From Brasilonema sennae CENA114 (lineage in GTDB: Bacteria; Cyanobacteriota; Cyanobacteriia; Cyanobacteriales; Nostocaceae), in assembly GCF_006968745.1 (NCBI RefSeq), contig NZ_CP030118.1:5391943-5455942 (forward strand): 64,000 nucleotides of DNA. Reading direction: 5' to 3'. This document shows positions 52,794 to 61,217 of the stretch, piece by piece (position 1 is the stretch's first letter; every line of letters begins with the position of its first letter). The translations under genes and the position numbers were made by a program. The notes under the pieces are model-generated. The model was not told the DNA's origin. It did no database searches and saw nothing but the letters and a program-made list of their open reading frames with translations.

Positions 52794-55700
52794 ATGGCAA
52801 AGAATATTCGTCGGGATGAATCAGTTTTAGAGAATACGTTAAGTCTGGTAGAAGCTTTGCTGTCTCATGCTGATGAACAATTAGCGGATGTGGAATTAAA
52901 AGACGCAGTTGATGTTGAGTGGGTAAGGGATAATAAACTGCGAGTCACGGGAAAAGAAGTCAAACAGACAACTGGGAAAAGAACCCGAACAGTTGAAGTA
53001 GGCACTAGGAGGGAACATTTACTAAAGCTGCTGAAAAAAGCTGGCAAAAGTTTAAAACTTCCCAAGCTAAAAGGCGAAGCTAGCAGCAGTGAACAAAATA
53101 GGGAATTAGCAGAGATTCAAACTGCACTCGACTGCTTAAAAGAGTTGGGAGTGCGCGAAGACGAAAAATCTGCCAAGAATCAAGGTTACTGGAAATTTAC
53201 ACTAACGCTGAAACATCAGACGGCGACAGGTGAAGAGAATCTGGAGGTGTTAAAGCAGAAGTGGAACGAACACCCAAAGGCAAATTCAAAAGAAATATCT
53301 CAGACTGCACAAACAGCAGAGAAAAGCTTCGACTGGCAAGAAATCTGCCGCACAATGTTGGAAAAGCAGAAGCAGATGACTACCAATCGGCTCATGCGTG
53401 CAGATGAGATGCTATTTGATATCAAAGACATTTGTGTGGATCTGGCATTAGTCAAACGCAAACAGCAAGATAAGCGTAGTGGAGAGGATAATCCTGAAAA
53501 ATCCCAGCTGTACAAGCCAGACTACGAAGAAACCGAGAAGCTGGAGTACAAAGATTTTCTTGCCCAAGTCTTAGAATCACAGCAAAGCAACAAAATCGCG
53601 ATTATTGGCGAACCAGGCGCAGGTAAAACGACGCTTTTACAAAGAATTGCTTTTTGGATATTGGACAAGACTGATTATTTACCGATTTGGATACCATTGG
53701 GAAATTTACCAACTCCAGCGCCAAAGTTCAAGGAGTATCTCTTGAATGATTGGCTGCAAGATGCTATCGTTTCCGTCACGCCGGAAATCAAGGCTGAGTT
53801 TGAAAAACTGTTGACGGCTGGTAGAGTGTGGTTGCTTCTAGATGGCGTAGATGAGATGGCTGCCAAATCCGCGAATGCTCTCAACGTTATTGCTAACCGG
53901 ATCGTAGGCTGGAGTGAGCGCTTGCATGTAATGCTGACGTGTCGGTTGAATGTCTGGGAAGCAAATCCATATTCTCTCAACGGCTTTCAAACCTATCGCA
54001 CCTTGGAGTTTAGCCAAGATAAAGTAGAGGAGTTTATCAACGATTGTTTCCAAAAAAGCGATTCAGCACTGGGTATTCAGTTGCAGCAAGCGTTAAACCA
54101 ATCCGGTAAAGAGCGAATCAAGGATTTGGTGAGAAATCCCTTGCGGTTGACGCTGTTGTGTGCAACTTGGCATTTGCGAGATGGCAAGTTACCCGATACT
54201 AAGGCAGAACTTTACCAGCAGTTTGTTGATGAAGTCTACAGGTGGAAGCAAGAGGAATTTCCCACAACACCCGAAGATAGAAAGCAACTCAACGCCAAGC
54301 TCAAAGAATTAGCGCTAGCAGCAATTGACAACGAAAAGAACCGATTTTGTCTCCGGGAAAAGTTTCTTGAGGGTGTGTTGGGAGAAAGGGATGGTTCTGT
54401 GTTCCAATTGGCGCTCAAAGTTGGCTGGCTCAATCAAGTCGGCGTAGACGCAAAAAATCCCAATCAACCCGTCTACGCTTTCTTTCATGCCACTTTTGAG
54501 GAATATTTTGCAGCGCTGGCGAGGCTCCAGCAGGGAGCCGCCCAAGGGGCGAACGCCGATTGGCATTTTTTCCTCAACCACGTTCCCGACAACCCCGCGC
54601 AAGGCACTTACCGCATTTTTGAGCCGCAGTGGAAGGAGGTGATTTTGCTGTGGTTGGGGCGTGAGGATGTCGAGAGGGAGGAGAAGGAGGAGTTTATGAA
54701 AGCGTTGGTGGAATTTGAGGATGGGTGTGGAGGATTTTATTCGTATCGAGCGTATTTCCTTGTGGGGGCTGGGATTGCGGAGTATAAGAATTATCCCAAA
54801 GCCGATGAAATAGTGGCACAAATTGTTAAGTGGAGCTTTGGTTATTTCGATAGTGAAAAACAGCAGTGGCGATCTTGCTTCAAAGAAATTGCAGATACAG
54901 CTAAGATAGCCCTGAAAGAAACAGATATTCAAAGGAAAACTGTTGCTCTGGTGCAACTAATTCAGCAGTCAGAGAGCGAATATCTCTGCTGGGAAGTTGC
55001 TAATCACTTGGCTCAAAATGGTGCAAACTACCCGGAAGTTCTTTCTGCTTTATTGGATTCAATCAGAAAATATCCAAAGGAATTTAGTCTTATAAAAGAA
55101 AAAATATTAAGAAAAATTTACTTTCGCAACCAAGAAGCTATTGCAGCGCTAGTAGAGTTAATGAACAGCTCTCAAGATGAATATACTCGCATTATATCAG
55201 CATTATGTATAGGAACAATCGACCCTGGCAACCTGCAAGCCGTTGGTGTCCTAGTAGAGTTAATTAACGACTATAAAGATAAAGAAATTTGTAAATTGGC
55301 GATATCCTTTTTAGGAGAAATTGGCAATACGAATCAAAGAGCATTTAATACTCTCTTTGATTTAATTAACTCTTCTCAAGATAAAGAAATTTGTCAAAGA
55401 GCACTATTTAGTTTAGAAGAGATTGGCACTATAAATCCAAAAGCTGTAGCTGCATTAATAGATTTATCCAATCACTCTCCTGATAAAGAAATTCGTGAAA
55501 CAGCACTATTTCATTTAGGAGAGATTGGCACTATAAATCCAAAGGCTGTAGCTGCATTAGTAGATTTATCCAATCACTCTCCTGATGAGGATATCCGTAG
55601 TTTAGTTCAAGTTAGTTTTTCAAAAAATAATATTAAAAAAAAGTTTTCATTACCAATCATTTACGGTATGAGAACAATCAGTGATTATCTGATTAAGTTA

Positions 55701-56336
55701 AAAATGAAATCTCAGGATGAAGAAAAATACAAATTTGCCAAAAGTATTTTAAGAAAATTTGAGTCTGACAACCAAATAGAAGCTGTTGCGCTGGTGGAAT
55801 TAATCAACAACTCTCAGGATAGAAATATTCAAAAGCCAGCAATAACAATTTTAGGTGAAATAGGCTCAGGTAATCAAAAAGCTATTGATGTGCTAGTTGA
55901 GTTAATCAACAATTCTCAGGATGAAAATATCCGTCACTCAGCAGTAGAAAGTTTAGGAAAAATTGACTCAGATAATCCAATAGTCATTGATACCCTAGTT
56001 GAGTTAATCAATAACCGTCAGAAGATTTTTTTATTTAGTTCAGTACTAACAAATTTAGGAGAATTTGGCTCAGGCAACCCAAAAGCAGTTGATGCCCTGC
56101 TTGAGTTAATAAGAAATTCCAAGAATGAATCTATTTATAGCGAAGCAGAGAGCTTACAGAAGATTTTGATAGAGGATCAGATGGCAAAAGTTGTCATCGC
56201 TTTAAAAGCTTCTTTATCAAAAGAGACTTACGAAAACAACTTTGAGCGCTACAAGCATTGCGTTCAACTCATCTGGCACTGCGCCCAAAATATGCCCTAC
56301 CCAGACTTCTACCAAGCTTGGCATCAGCAAGAATGA
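52794..56336 (+). CDS. NACHT NTPase with HEAT repeats and a distinct N-terminal module
   Basis: 1180 residues. The N-terminal part (about 1-170) is charged and not recognised by me. The NACHT core follows: Walker A GEPGAGKTTLLQR (about 271-283), Walker B VWLLLDGVDEM (about 343-353), TCRLNVWE. The conserved FEPQWKEVILLWLGR and FEDGCGGFYSYRAYF blocks match the NACHT protein at 13116-17522. HEAT-like repeats (about 715-1130, diverged, AVAALVDLSNHSPDKEIR type) lead to the shared ending IWHCAQNMPYPDFYQAWH. Probably a STAND sensor-switch protein. A Uma2-family gene converges 16 bp from its stop. Confidence 0.88.
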   Translation: MAKNIRRDESVLENTLSLVEALLSHADEQLADVELKDAVDVEWVRDNKLRVTGKEVKQTTGKRTRTVEVGTRREHLLKLLKKAGKSLKLPKLKGEASSSEQNRELAEIQTALDCLKELGVREDEKSAKNQGYWKFTLTLKHQTATGEENLEVLKQKWNEHPKANSKEISQTAQTAEKSFDWQEICRTMLEKQKQMTTNRLMRADEMLFDIKDICVDLALVKRKQQDKRSGEDNPEKSQLYKPDYEETEKLEYKDFLAQVLESQQSNKIAIIGEPGAGKTTLLQRIAFWILDKTDYLPIWIPLGNLPTPAPKFKEYLLNDWLQDAIVSVTPEIKAEFEKLLTAGRVWLLLDGVDEMAAKSANALNVIANRIVGWSERLHVMLTCRLNVWEANPYSLNGFQTYRTLEFSQDKVEEFINDCFQKSDSALGIQLQQALNQSGKERIKDLVRNPLRLTLLCATWHLRDGKLPDTKAELYQQFVDEVYRWKQEEFPTTPEDRKQLNAKLKELALAAIDNEKNRFCLREKFLEGVLGERDGSVFQLALKVGWLNQVGVDAKNPNQPVYAFFHATFEEYFAALARLQQGAAQGANADWHFFLNHVPDNPAQGTYRIFEPQWKEVILLWLGREDVEREEKEEFMKALVEFEDGCGGFYSYRAYFLVGAGIAEYKNYPKADEIVAQIVKWSFGYFDSEKQQWRSCFKEIADTAKIALKETDIQRKTVALVQLIQQSESEYLCWEVANHLAQNGANYPEVLSALLDSIRKYPKEFSLIKEKILRKIYFRNQEAIAALVELMNSSQDEYTRIISALCIGTIDPGNLQAVGVLVELINDYKDKEICKLAISFLGEIGNTNQRAFNTLFDLINSSQDKEICQRALFSLEEIGTINPKAVAALIDLSNHSPDKEIRETALFHLGEIGTINPKAVAALVDLSNHSPDEDIRSLVQVSFSKNNIKKKFSLPIIYGMRTISDYLIKLKMKSQDEEKYKFAKSILRKFESDNQIEAVALVELINNSQDRNIQKPAITILGEIGSGNQKAIDVLVELINNSQDENIRHSAVESLGKIDSDNPIVIDTLVELINNRQKIFLFSSVLTNLGEFGSGNPKAVDALLELIRNSKNESIYSEAESLQKILIEDQMAKVVIALKASLSKETYENNFERYKHCVQLIWHCAQNMPYPDFYQAWHQQE

Positions 56337-56352
56337 GTAGGAAATACAAACT

Positions 56353-56928
56353 CTAAGTATCTAATGATATTCTCGCCTTTTGAAACACCTGCTCAGCAGT
56401 AAATTCCAATCCTTCAAATAGAGAATCTGTAAGTAATTCCTCTCCCATATAAGTCTGGGGTGCTGCATCCGGGTAAAAAACCGTAATGCTTCTAGCTTTA
56501 CTATCTACCACCCAAACCCGCAGCACCTTAGCGTCTAAATAGTCTTTTGCTTTAGCAGCCATTTGTCCAAAAGTTTGTCCTGGCGAAATGATCTCAATGA
56601 CCAAATCGGGAGGAACAGGACAAGCTTCGTCTTCATCCCAGTTGGCGGGTAAACGTTCATAAGAAATGTACAATAGATCCGGTGTTGGCACCCAATCTCG
56701 CCCGTCACGAGTTAATGTAATTGCCCATTCTGGGCAAACTTCTCCTTGTCCCTCGCACCATTGTTCAATTAAATAGAGAAGGGCGCGGGTTAGTTTGGAG
56801 TGAAAAAACTTGGGTGACATTTTAGGAATTGCCTGACCATCAACCAGTTCGTAAGTGATATCTCCGTCGCCTGGGGGAAGATTCAGGAACTGTTGTAAGG
56901 TCAGTTGATTGTTGGCTTGGAGTATCAT
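56353..56928 (-). CDS. Uma2-family (DUF820) putative endonuclease
   Basis: 191 residues. The PD-(D/E)xK-like core is visible: WVPTPDLLYIS, PDLVIEIISPGQTFGQMAAKAKDYLDAKVLRVWVVD. The family is abundant in cyanobacteria and has a restriction-endonuclease-like fold, but cellular roles are mostly unknown. It converges with the NACHT-HEAT gene; stops are 16 bp apart, so transcripts may overlap. Confidence 0.9.
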   Translation of the reverse strand: MILQANNQLTLQQFLNLPPGDGDITYELVDGQAIPKMSPKFFHSKLTRALLYLIEQWCEGQGEVCPEWAITLTRDGRDWVPTPDLLYISYERLPANWDEDEACPVPPDLVIEIISPGQTFGQMAAKAKDYLDAKVLRVWVVDSKARSITVFYPDAAPQTYMGEELLTDSLFEGLEFTAEQVFQKARISLDT

Positions 56929-57072
56929 GACGCGAATGAACTGGCGGCTAATTTCATTGTAATTGGGTCATATCTTGCAGCGATCGCCAACCACCCCTAG
57001 AGGTTATAAACCCCACAGCGAGTAGCGAAAGTTCTATCAAGAAGATTAAATCTTAGCTAGGGCATGAATTTC

Positions 57073-57122
57073 AGTCCACTTGAGTGGACTTAAGCTATTA
57101 GCCTTAGATTTCAATCTAAGGT
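57073..57122. repeat. Two adjacent palindromes in the Uma2-aroB gap
   Basis: AGTCCACTTGAGTGGACT (57073-57090) and CCTTAGATTTCAATCTAAGG (57103-57122) are each near-perfect hairpins. They are followed by palindromic GCGTAGCGCCCCCTTCGGGG-type sequence to about 57180. This resembles dispersed repeats of cyanobacterial genomes. It lies just downstream of the aroB stop and may end that transcript. Confidence 0.65.
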
Positions 57123-57208
57123 GGGCGATAGCGTTTGCGTAGCGCCCCCTTCGGGGCTAGCGCTGCTGCTTTGAGCAGATCGCTTCACAATGATACAATC
57201 ATCTAAGG

Positions 57209-58300
57209 TCATTGCATTGCCTGCAATACCTCTCGGATAGTATCCGATGGCACTTCGTCAGTAATCGTCACCACACCAATTTGCGTTGGCAAAATAAACC
57301 TGACTTTACCCGCTTTCACTTTCTTGTCTAGTTGCAAAGACTCAATAATTGCTTCAATATCTACACCATCTGGCAACTTCGTTGGTAAACTTGCTTTTTG
57401 AATTAGGGCGTCTTGACGTTCAGCTTCTTCCTTTTTCCACATCCCCAGTTTGACAGCAATCTGCCCTGCTGCAACCATACCAATGGCGACTGCTTCACCG
57501 TGATTCACGACTCGATAACCTGTTAAACTTTCTACTGCATGCGCAATGGTATGACCGTAGTTGAGAATTGCCCGAAGTCCTGCTTCTTTCTCATCCTTAC
57601 CGACTACATCTGCTTTGGCTTGACAAGAACGGTTGAGAATGGCTTCAATCAATTCAGCTTTGATGTAGCGTAGTTGATCTAAGCGTTTACTCTCTTCCAT
57701 TTGGGCAAATAATTCCGCATCCCAAATGACGCCGTACTTAATAACTTCTGCCATCCCAGCACGAAATTCACGAACTGGCAAACTTTTCAGGACTTCTGGA
57801 TCAATCAAAACCAAGCGCGGTTGATGAAACGCCCCTATCAAGTTTTTGCCTTGGGGATGATTGACACCAGTTTTGCCACCTATCGCTGCATCTACCATTG
57901 CCAAGAGTGAAGTTGGCACTTGTACAAAATTAATTCCTCGCAGCCAAGTGGCAGCAGCAAAGCCAGTCATATCGCCAATAACTCCTCCCCCTAAAGCTAC
58001 CATTGTTGAGGAGCGTTCTATGCGGTTTTCTAGGGCGGTGTCGTAAATTTTCTGTACAGAACTGAGGGTTTTGTAGCGTTCACCGGGGCTTAAATTGCAG
58101 CTAACAACTTCAAACCCCGCAGCTTCCAGAGATGCTAATACCCTTTGCCCATAATGTTTAAAAATAGTCGGGTTAGAAACCAATAGGACTTTTTTGCCCA
58201 GCTTCAGATTGCTCATCATCTCGCCCAGCTGATCTATGCCCCCTGGTGCAATCGCAATCTCATAAGACTGTTCTGGTAGATTTACAATGATAGAAGTCAT
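57209..58300 (-). CDS. aroB: 3-dehydroquinate synthase
   Basis: 363 residues from the ATG at 58298-58300 (MTSIIVNLPEQSYEIAI); the frame is open 16 codons further upstream but that extension is unlike the family. NAD-binding and catalytic motifs are visible: VALGGGVIGDMTGFAAATWLRG, KTGVNHPQGKNLIGAFHQP, and zinc ligands in EVIKYG, LNYGHTIAHAVE and NHGEAVAIGM. It converts DAHP to 3-dehydroquinate in the shikimate pathway. It is a single gene. Confidence 0.97.
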   Translation of the reverse strand: MTSIIVNLPEQSYEIAIAPGGIDQLGEMMSNLKLGKKVLLVSNPTIFKHYGQRVLASLEAAGFEVVSCNLSPGERYKTLSSVQKIYDTALENRIERSSTMVALGGGVIGDMTGFAAATWLRGINFVQVPTSLLAMVDAAIGGKTGVNHPQGKNLIGAFHQPRLVLIDPEVLKSLPVREFRAGMAEVIKYGVIWDAELFAQMEESKRLDQLRYIKAELIEAILNRSCQAKADVVGKDEKEAGLRAILNYGHTIAHAVESLTGYRVVNHGEAVAIGMVAAGQIAVKLGMWKKEEAERQDALIQKASLPTKLPDGVDIEAIIESLQLDKKVKAGKVRFILPTQIGVVTITDEVPSDTIREVLQAMQ

Positions 58301-58484
58301 AACCAAATCCCAAACAAGCGCCCGACGGCTGTATTCTACAGCATTCACAGTCCTTATTCCGGATGTGAGACGCTTTCTGGTTCAACTTTTTATATTATCC
58401 ACTTTCTGAAAACTGGTCAAAAAGGTGGCGTAGCTGAATTTGGGAATGAATTATGGTTGTAGCACGATGTTCAATTTCCTGTAA

Positions 58485-58524
58485 ATCTCTGTAGAGACGT
58501 TGCATGCAACGTCTCTACAGAGAT
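58485..58524. repeat. 40-bp perfect palindrome
   Basis: A perfect 20 + 20 bp palindrome centred on TTGCATGCAA, with outer arms ATCTCTGTAGAGACG. I recall closely similar GTAGAGACG...CGTCTCTAC palindromes in many cyanobacteria. It lies between aroB and the next minus-strand gene, followed by TGATAAC heptamers at about 58607-58630. Confidence 0.9.
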
Positions 58525-58639
58525 GGAAATGCGTGAAATTCATATCAAGATTTCAGCAACGCCAAAAAGGTAGCGGTATGGGGCACAGTTATCAATCATC
58601 AAGTACTTGATAACTGATAACTGATAACTGTTCACTGCT

Positions 58640-59026
58640 TTAATTCGTAGTCTCCTGAACAACTTGACCTGGAGCGTTAATTTCAACTGACTTGTTACCA
58701 GAACCGTCAACAGAAATACGGAATAAGCGTTCACCCTCAGACGAGGTATAACTTGTCTGTTGGTCAGAATTTTGAACTTGAACAGGAGCAGCATTCAATT
58801 GCAGCTTATTAGTTTTTTTGTCAAAGACATTCATCCGCGTTTGGCTTCCTTGACGAAAAACTCTTATACTGTAGTTTGGTGTTTGGAAGGTCGTGACCGT
58901 TGTTTGTGGTGTAATGACTCTGGTAAGGGGTTTCTTGACTGTTTGCGCAGCAACAATACTTGGTTCAAACCCCAATCCACCAATTACCACTAAAGCGGTA
59001 GCTAGAAAAGCGTATTTCGTAATCAT
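58640..59026 (-). CDS. Secreted hypothetical protein
   Basis: 128 residues. A signal peptide (about 1-27, ending IVAAQ) precedes a small beta-rich, Thr/Gln/Ser-rich mature part (VTTFQTPNYSIRVFRQGSQTRMNVFDKKTNKLQLN). No enzyme motif. Similar short secreted proteins with an NYSIRVF-type core are common in cyanobacteria without an assigned function. It is divergent from petL. Confidence 0.75.
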   Translation of the reverse strand: MITKYAFLATALVVIGGLGFEPSIVAAQTVKKPLTRVITPQTTVTTFQTPNYSIRVFRQGSQTRMNVFDKKTNKLQLNAAPVQVQNSDQQTSYTSSEGERLFRISVDGSGNKSVEINAPGQVVQETTN

Positions 59027-59191
59027 AAGTCGTTATTCTATTGTTATAGCCACAATAAATTTGGATTGATTATAACTATCAAGTCTCTCTTGTTATAGGA
59101 TAACTTAGCAAAGGTTCAATAAATATTTTTATTGAGTCGTTCATCTGTAAATGATTCAATAATATTTATAAACGATTATGGAGAAACTTCG

Positions 59192-59287
59192 ATGTTTGCT
59201 ATCATTGCTTACTTACTGTTCTTAGGTCTGTTCTTTGGGATCGCTGTTGGGTTACTTTTCGGTCTTCGTGCTATTAAGCTAATTTAA
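59192..59287 (+). CDS. petL: Cytochrome b6f complex subunit PetL
   Basis: 31 residues (starts MFAIIAYLLFLGLFF, ends LLFGLRAIKLI). A single membrane helix with the characteristic FGLRxxK end matches cyanobacterial PetL. GGAG at 59181-59184 precedes the ATG by a suitable 7 nt. PetL is a small peripheral subunit that stabilises the b6f complex, of which PetB and PetD are also in this window. The gene is so short that ordinary ORF cut-offs miss it. Confidence 0.88.
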   Translation: MFAIIAYLLFLGLFFGIAVGLLFGLRAIKLI

Positions 59288-59409
59288 TTGCTCTTTTGAG
59301 CTTCACCTAAAGGCGAGGACAGTTGGGTGCGGGGGAAGCGTCTCCCCGCCCTTGCAAGCTGTCCCTCGCAAAGTTTTCTTTAGCTTCTTAGCAACTTTGC
59401 GTGAGATTT

Positions 59410-60420
59410 TTATCCAACAACGGCTTCTATAGGTGTTTTAGATTGACCTACGAAAGCAGAACGCGTCTCTAGACCAAGCAAATTTAGCATTTCATGGTCA
59501 GCGTTGTATCCGGGACAAGGAGTGGTAACAGTTAACATATGCCCATCGTCACTAGAAAAGATAGAATTGGCTCCTGCTAAGAAGCATAAAGCCTGTTCTA
59601 CCTGCGAAAGTCTGGCTCTACCTGCACTAAGACGAACATCCGAAGCAGGCATGACAATGCGTGCTGTGGCAATCATTCGCACCACTTCCCAAATAGGAAC
59701 ATCAGGTTGATTTTCCAAGGGCGTGCCCTGAACTTGTGAGAGAATATTTATTGGTACTGACTCTGGATGTGGATGCAAAGTTCCCAGAGTATGCAACATA
59801 GATACGCGGTCATCTACGCTTTCGCCTAAGCCGAGAATACCGCCGGAGCATACAGTCACATTTGTTTGCCGGACGTTGTTAATTGTGTTGAGGCGATCGC
59901 CGTAAGTTCTGGTTGTAATGATAGTGCTGTAGTAGTCCTGGGAGGTATCCAAATTGTGGTTGTAGGCATAAAGCCCCGCTTCTTCCAAGCGCTTGGCTTG
60001 TGCTTGAGTTAGCATCCCTAAGGTGCAGCATACCTCTAAACCCAATGCTGTCACCTCTTTAACCATGTCCAACACTTGCTCAAATTGGGAGTTATCGCGC
60101 ACCTCTCGCCAAGCAGCGCCCATGCAGACACGACTCACGCCACTTTCTTTTGCTTGTTGGGCAATGCTAAGGACTGTTTCTTTTTCTAAGAGTTGTTGTG
60201 CCTTTACCTCTGTTTTGTAGCGGGAGGACTGGGCACAGTAGCTACAATCTTCTGGACAACCCCCTGTTTTGATAGATATCAGCTTACACACTTGTATTTT
60301 GCTTGGATCATGAAATTGGCGATGTACGCTAGCCGCTTGATAAATCAGCTCTAGCAGTGGTGTATCATGTATTTTACGTATTTCTGATTCTTGCCAATCG
60401 TACCGTATTACTACTGACAT
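59410..60420 (-). CDS. bioB: Biotin synthase
   Basis: 336 residues. The radical-SAM motif CxxxCxxC appears as GGCPEDCSYCAQSS. Other BioB-specific segments are VCMGAAWRE, YNHNLDTSQDYYSTI, CSGGILGLGE and RLSAGRARLS. It inserts sulfur into dethiobiotin. It is complete and stands alone, convergent with petL. Confidence 0.97.
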   Translation of the reverse strand: MSVVIRYDWQESEIRKIHDTPLLELIYQAASVHRQFHDPSKIQVCKLISIKTGGCPEDCSYCAQSSRYKTEVKAQQLLEKETVLSIAQQAKESGVSRVCMGAAWREVRDNSQFEQVLDMVKEVTALGLEVCCTLGMLTQAQAKRLEEAGLYAYNHNLDTSQDYYSTIITTRTYGDRLNTINNVRQTNVTVCSGGILGLGESVDDRVSMLHTLGTLHPHPESVPINILSQVQGTPLENQPDVPIWEVVRMIATARIVMPASDVRLSAGRARLSQVEQALCFLAGANSIFSSDDGHMLTVTTPCPGYNADHEMLNLLGLETRSAFVGQSKTPIEAVVG

Positions 60421-60562
60421 TTCTATACTTTAGTTAGATTTGTAGATAATTTTAGCTCTTTCTCAAGTATTAACTAGCTGATGTTCCTCATACAGAAAGC
60501 CTCACTACTGTTAAATTATGAAGGGGCACCGATAGCAATGGTAAGCAAATCTTCAGTAGTAT

Positions 60563-61135
60563 ATGGAATTGGAATTGCCGAATCTGACGACACAACGCTT
60601 GTTATTAAGACTAGCAACAAATGATGATATACCTAAAATCCTCAGGTTTTACACTGAAAATAAAACATATTTTACTCCATTTTCTGCTCTTTGGTTTGAT
60701 AACTTCTTTACAGAAGAGTATTGGCTAAATCAGTTAGAAAATAACTATTTAGAATTTATTAACGATATATCATTAAGATTCTTTATTTTTTTTAAAGCTA
60801 ATCAAAAAAACATTATTGGATTTATCAACTTTTCCAATTTTGTCAGAAGTTCTGCACAGTACTGTAATGTAGGATACGGTCTTGCCGAAGCTGAACAAGG
60901 AAAAGGTTATATGACAGAGGCATTGCAAGCAGCGATTGACTATGTATTTCAAGACTTAAATATGCACCGAATTATAGCAAATTATATGCCTCATAATCAG
61001 CGTAGTGGGAACGTACTGAGAAAGTTAGGATTTGTTGTAGAAGGCTATGCCAGGGATTATTTATTAATTAATGGAAAATGGCAAGACCACATCCTTACAA
61101 GTCTCACTCATCCTAACTGGCGGGCAAATCCATAA
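60563..61135 (+). CDS. GNAT family N-acetyltransferase (RimJ/RimL-like)
   Basis: 190 residues. It starts LPNLTTQRLLLRLATNDDIP, with acetyl-CoA-binding region VGYGLAEAEQGKGYMTEALQAAIDYVF and the later MPHNQRSGNVLRKLGFVVEGYARDYLLINGKWQDH, all typical of the ribosomal-protein/antibiotic type acetyltransferases. The substrate is unknown. It is more AT-rich than its neighbours. selO follows on the same strand after 82 bp. Confidence 0.92.
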   Translation: MELELPNLTTQRLLLRLATNDDIPKILRFYTENKTYFTPFSALWFDNFFTEEYWLNQLENNYLEFINDISLRFFIFFKANQKNIIGFINFSNFVRSSAQYCNVGYGLAEAEQGKGYMTEALQAAIDYVFQDLNMHRIIANYMPHNQRSGNVLRKLGFVVEGYARDYLLINGKWQDHILTSLTHPNWRANP

Positions 61136-61217
61136 GCTTGTACACATCAAATTCAAGCATTTTAATCCCAACTGAGCTACACCCAACAACAATTTTGGAT
61201 AACTTGGATAAATAGTA

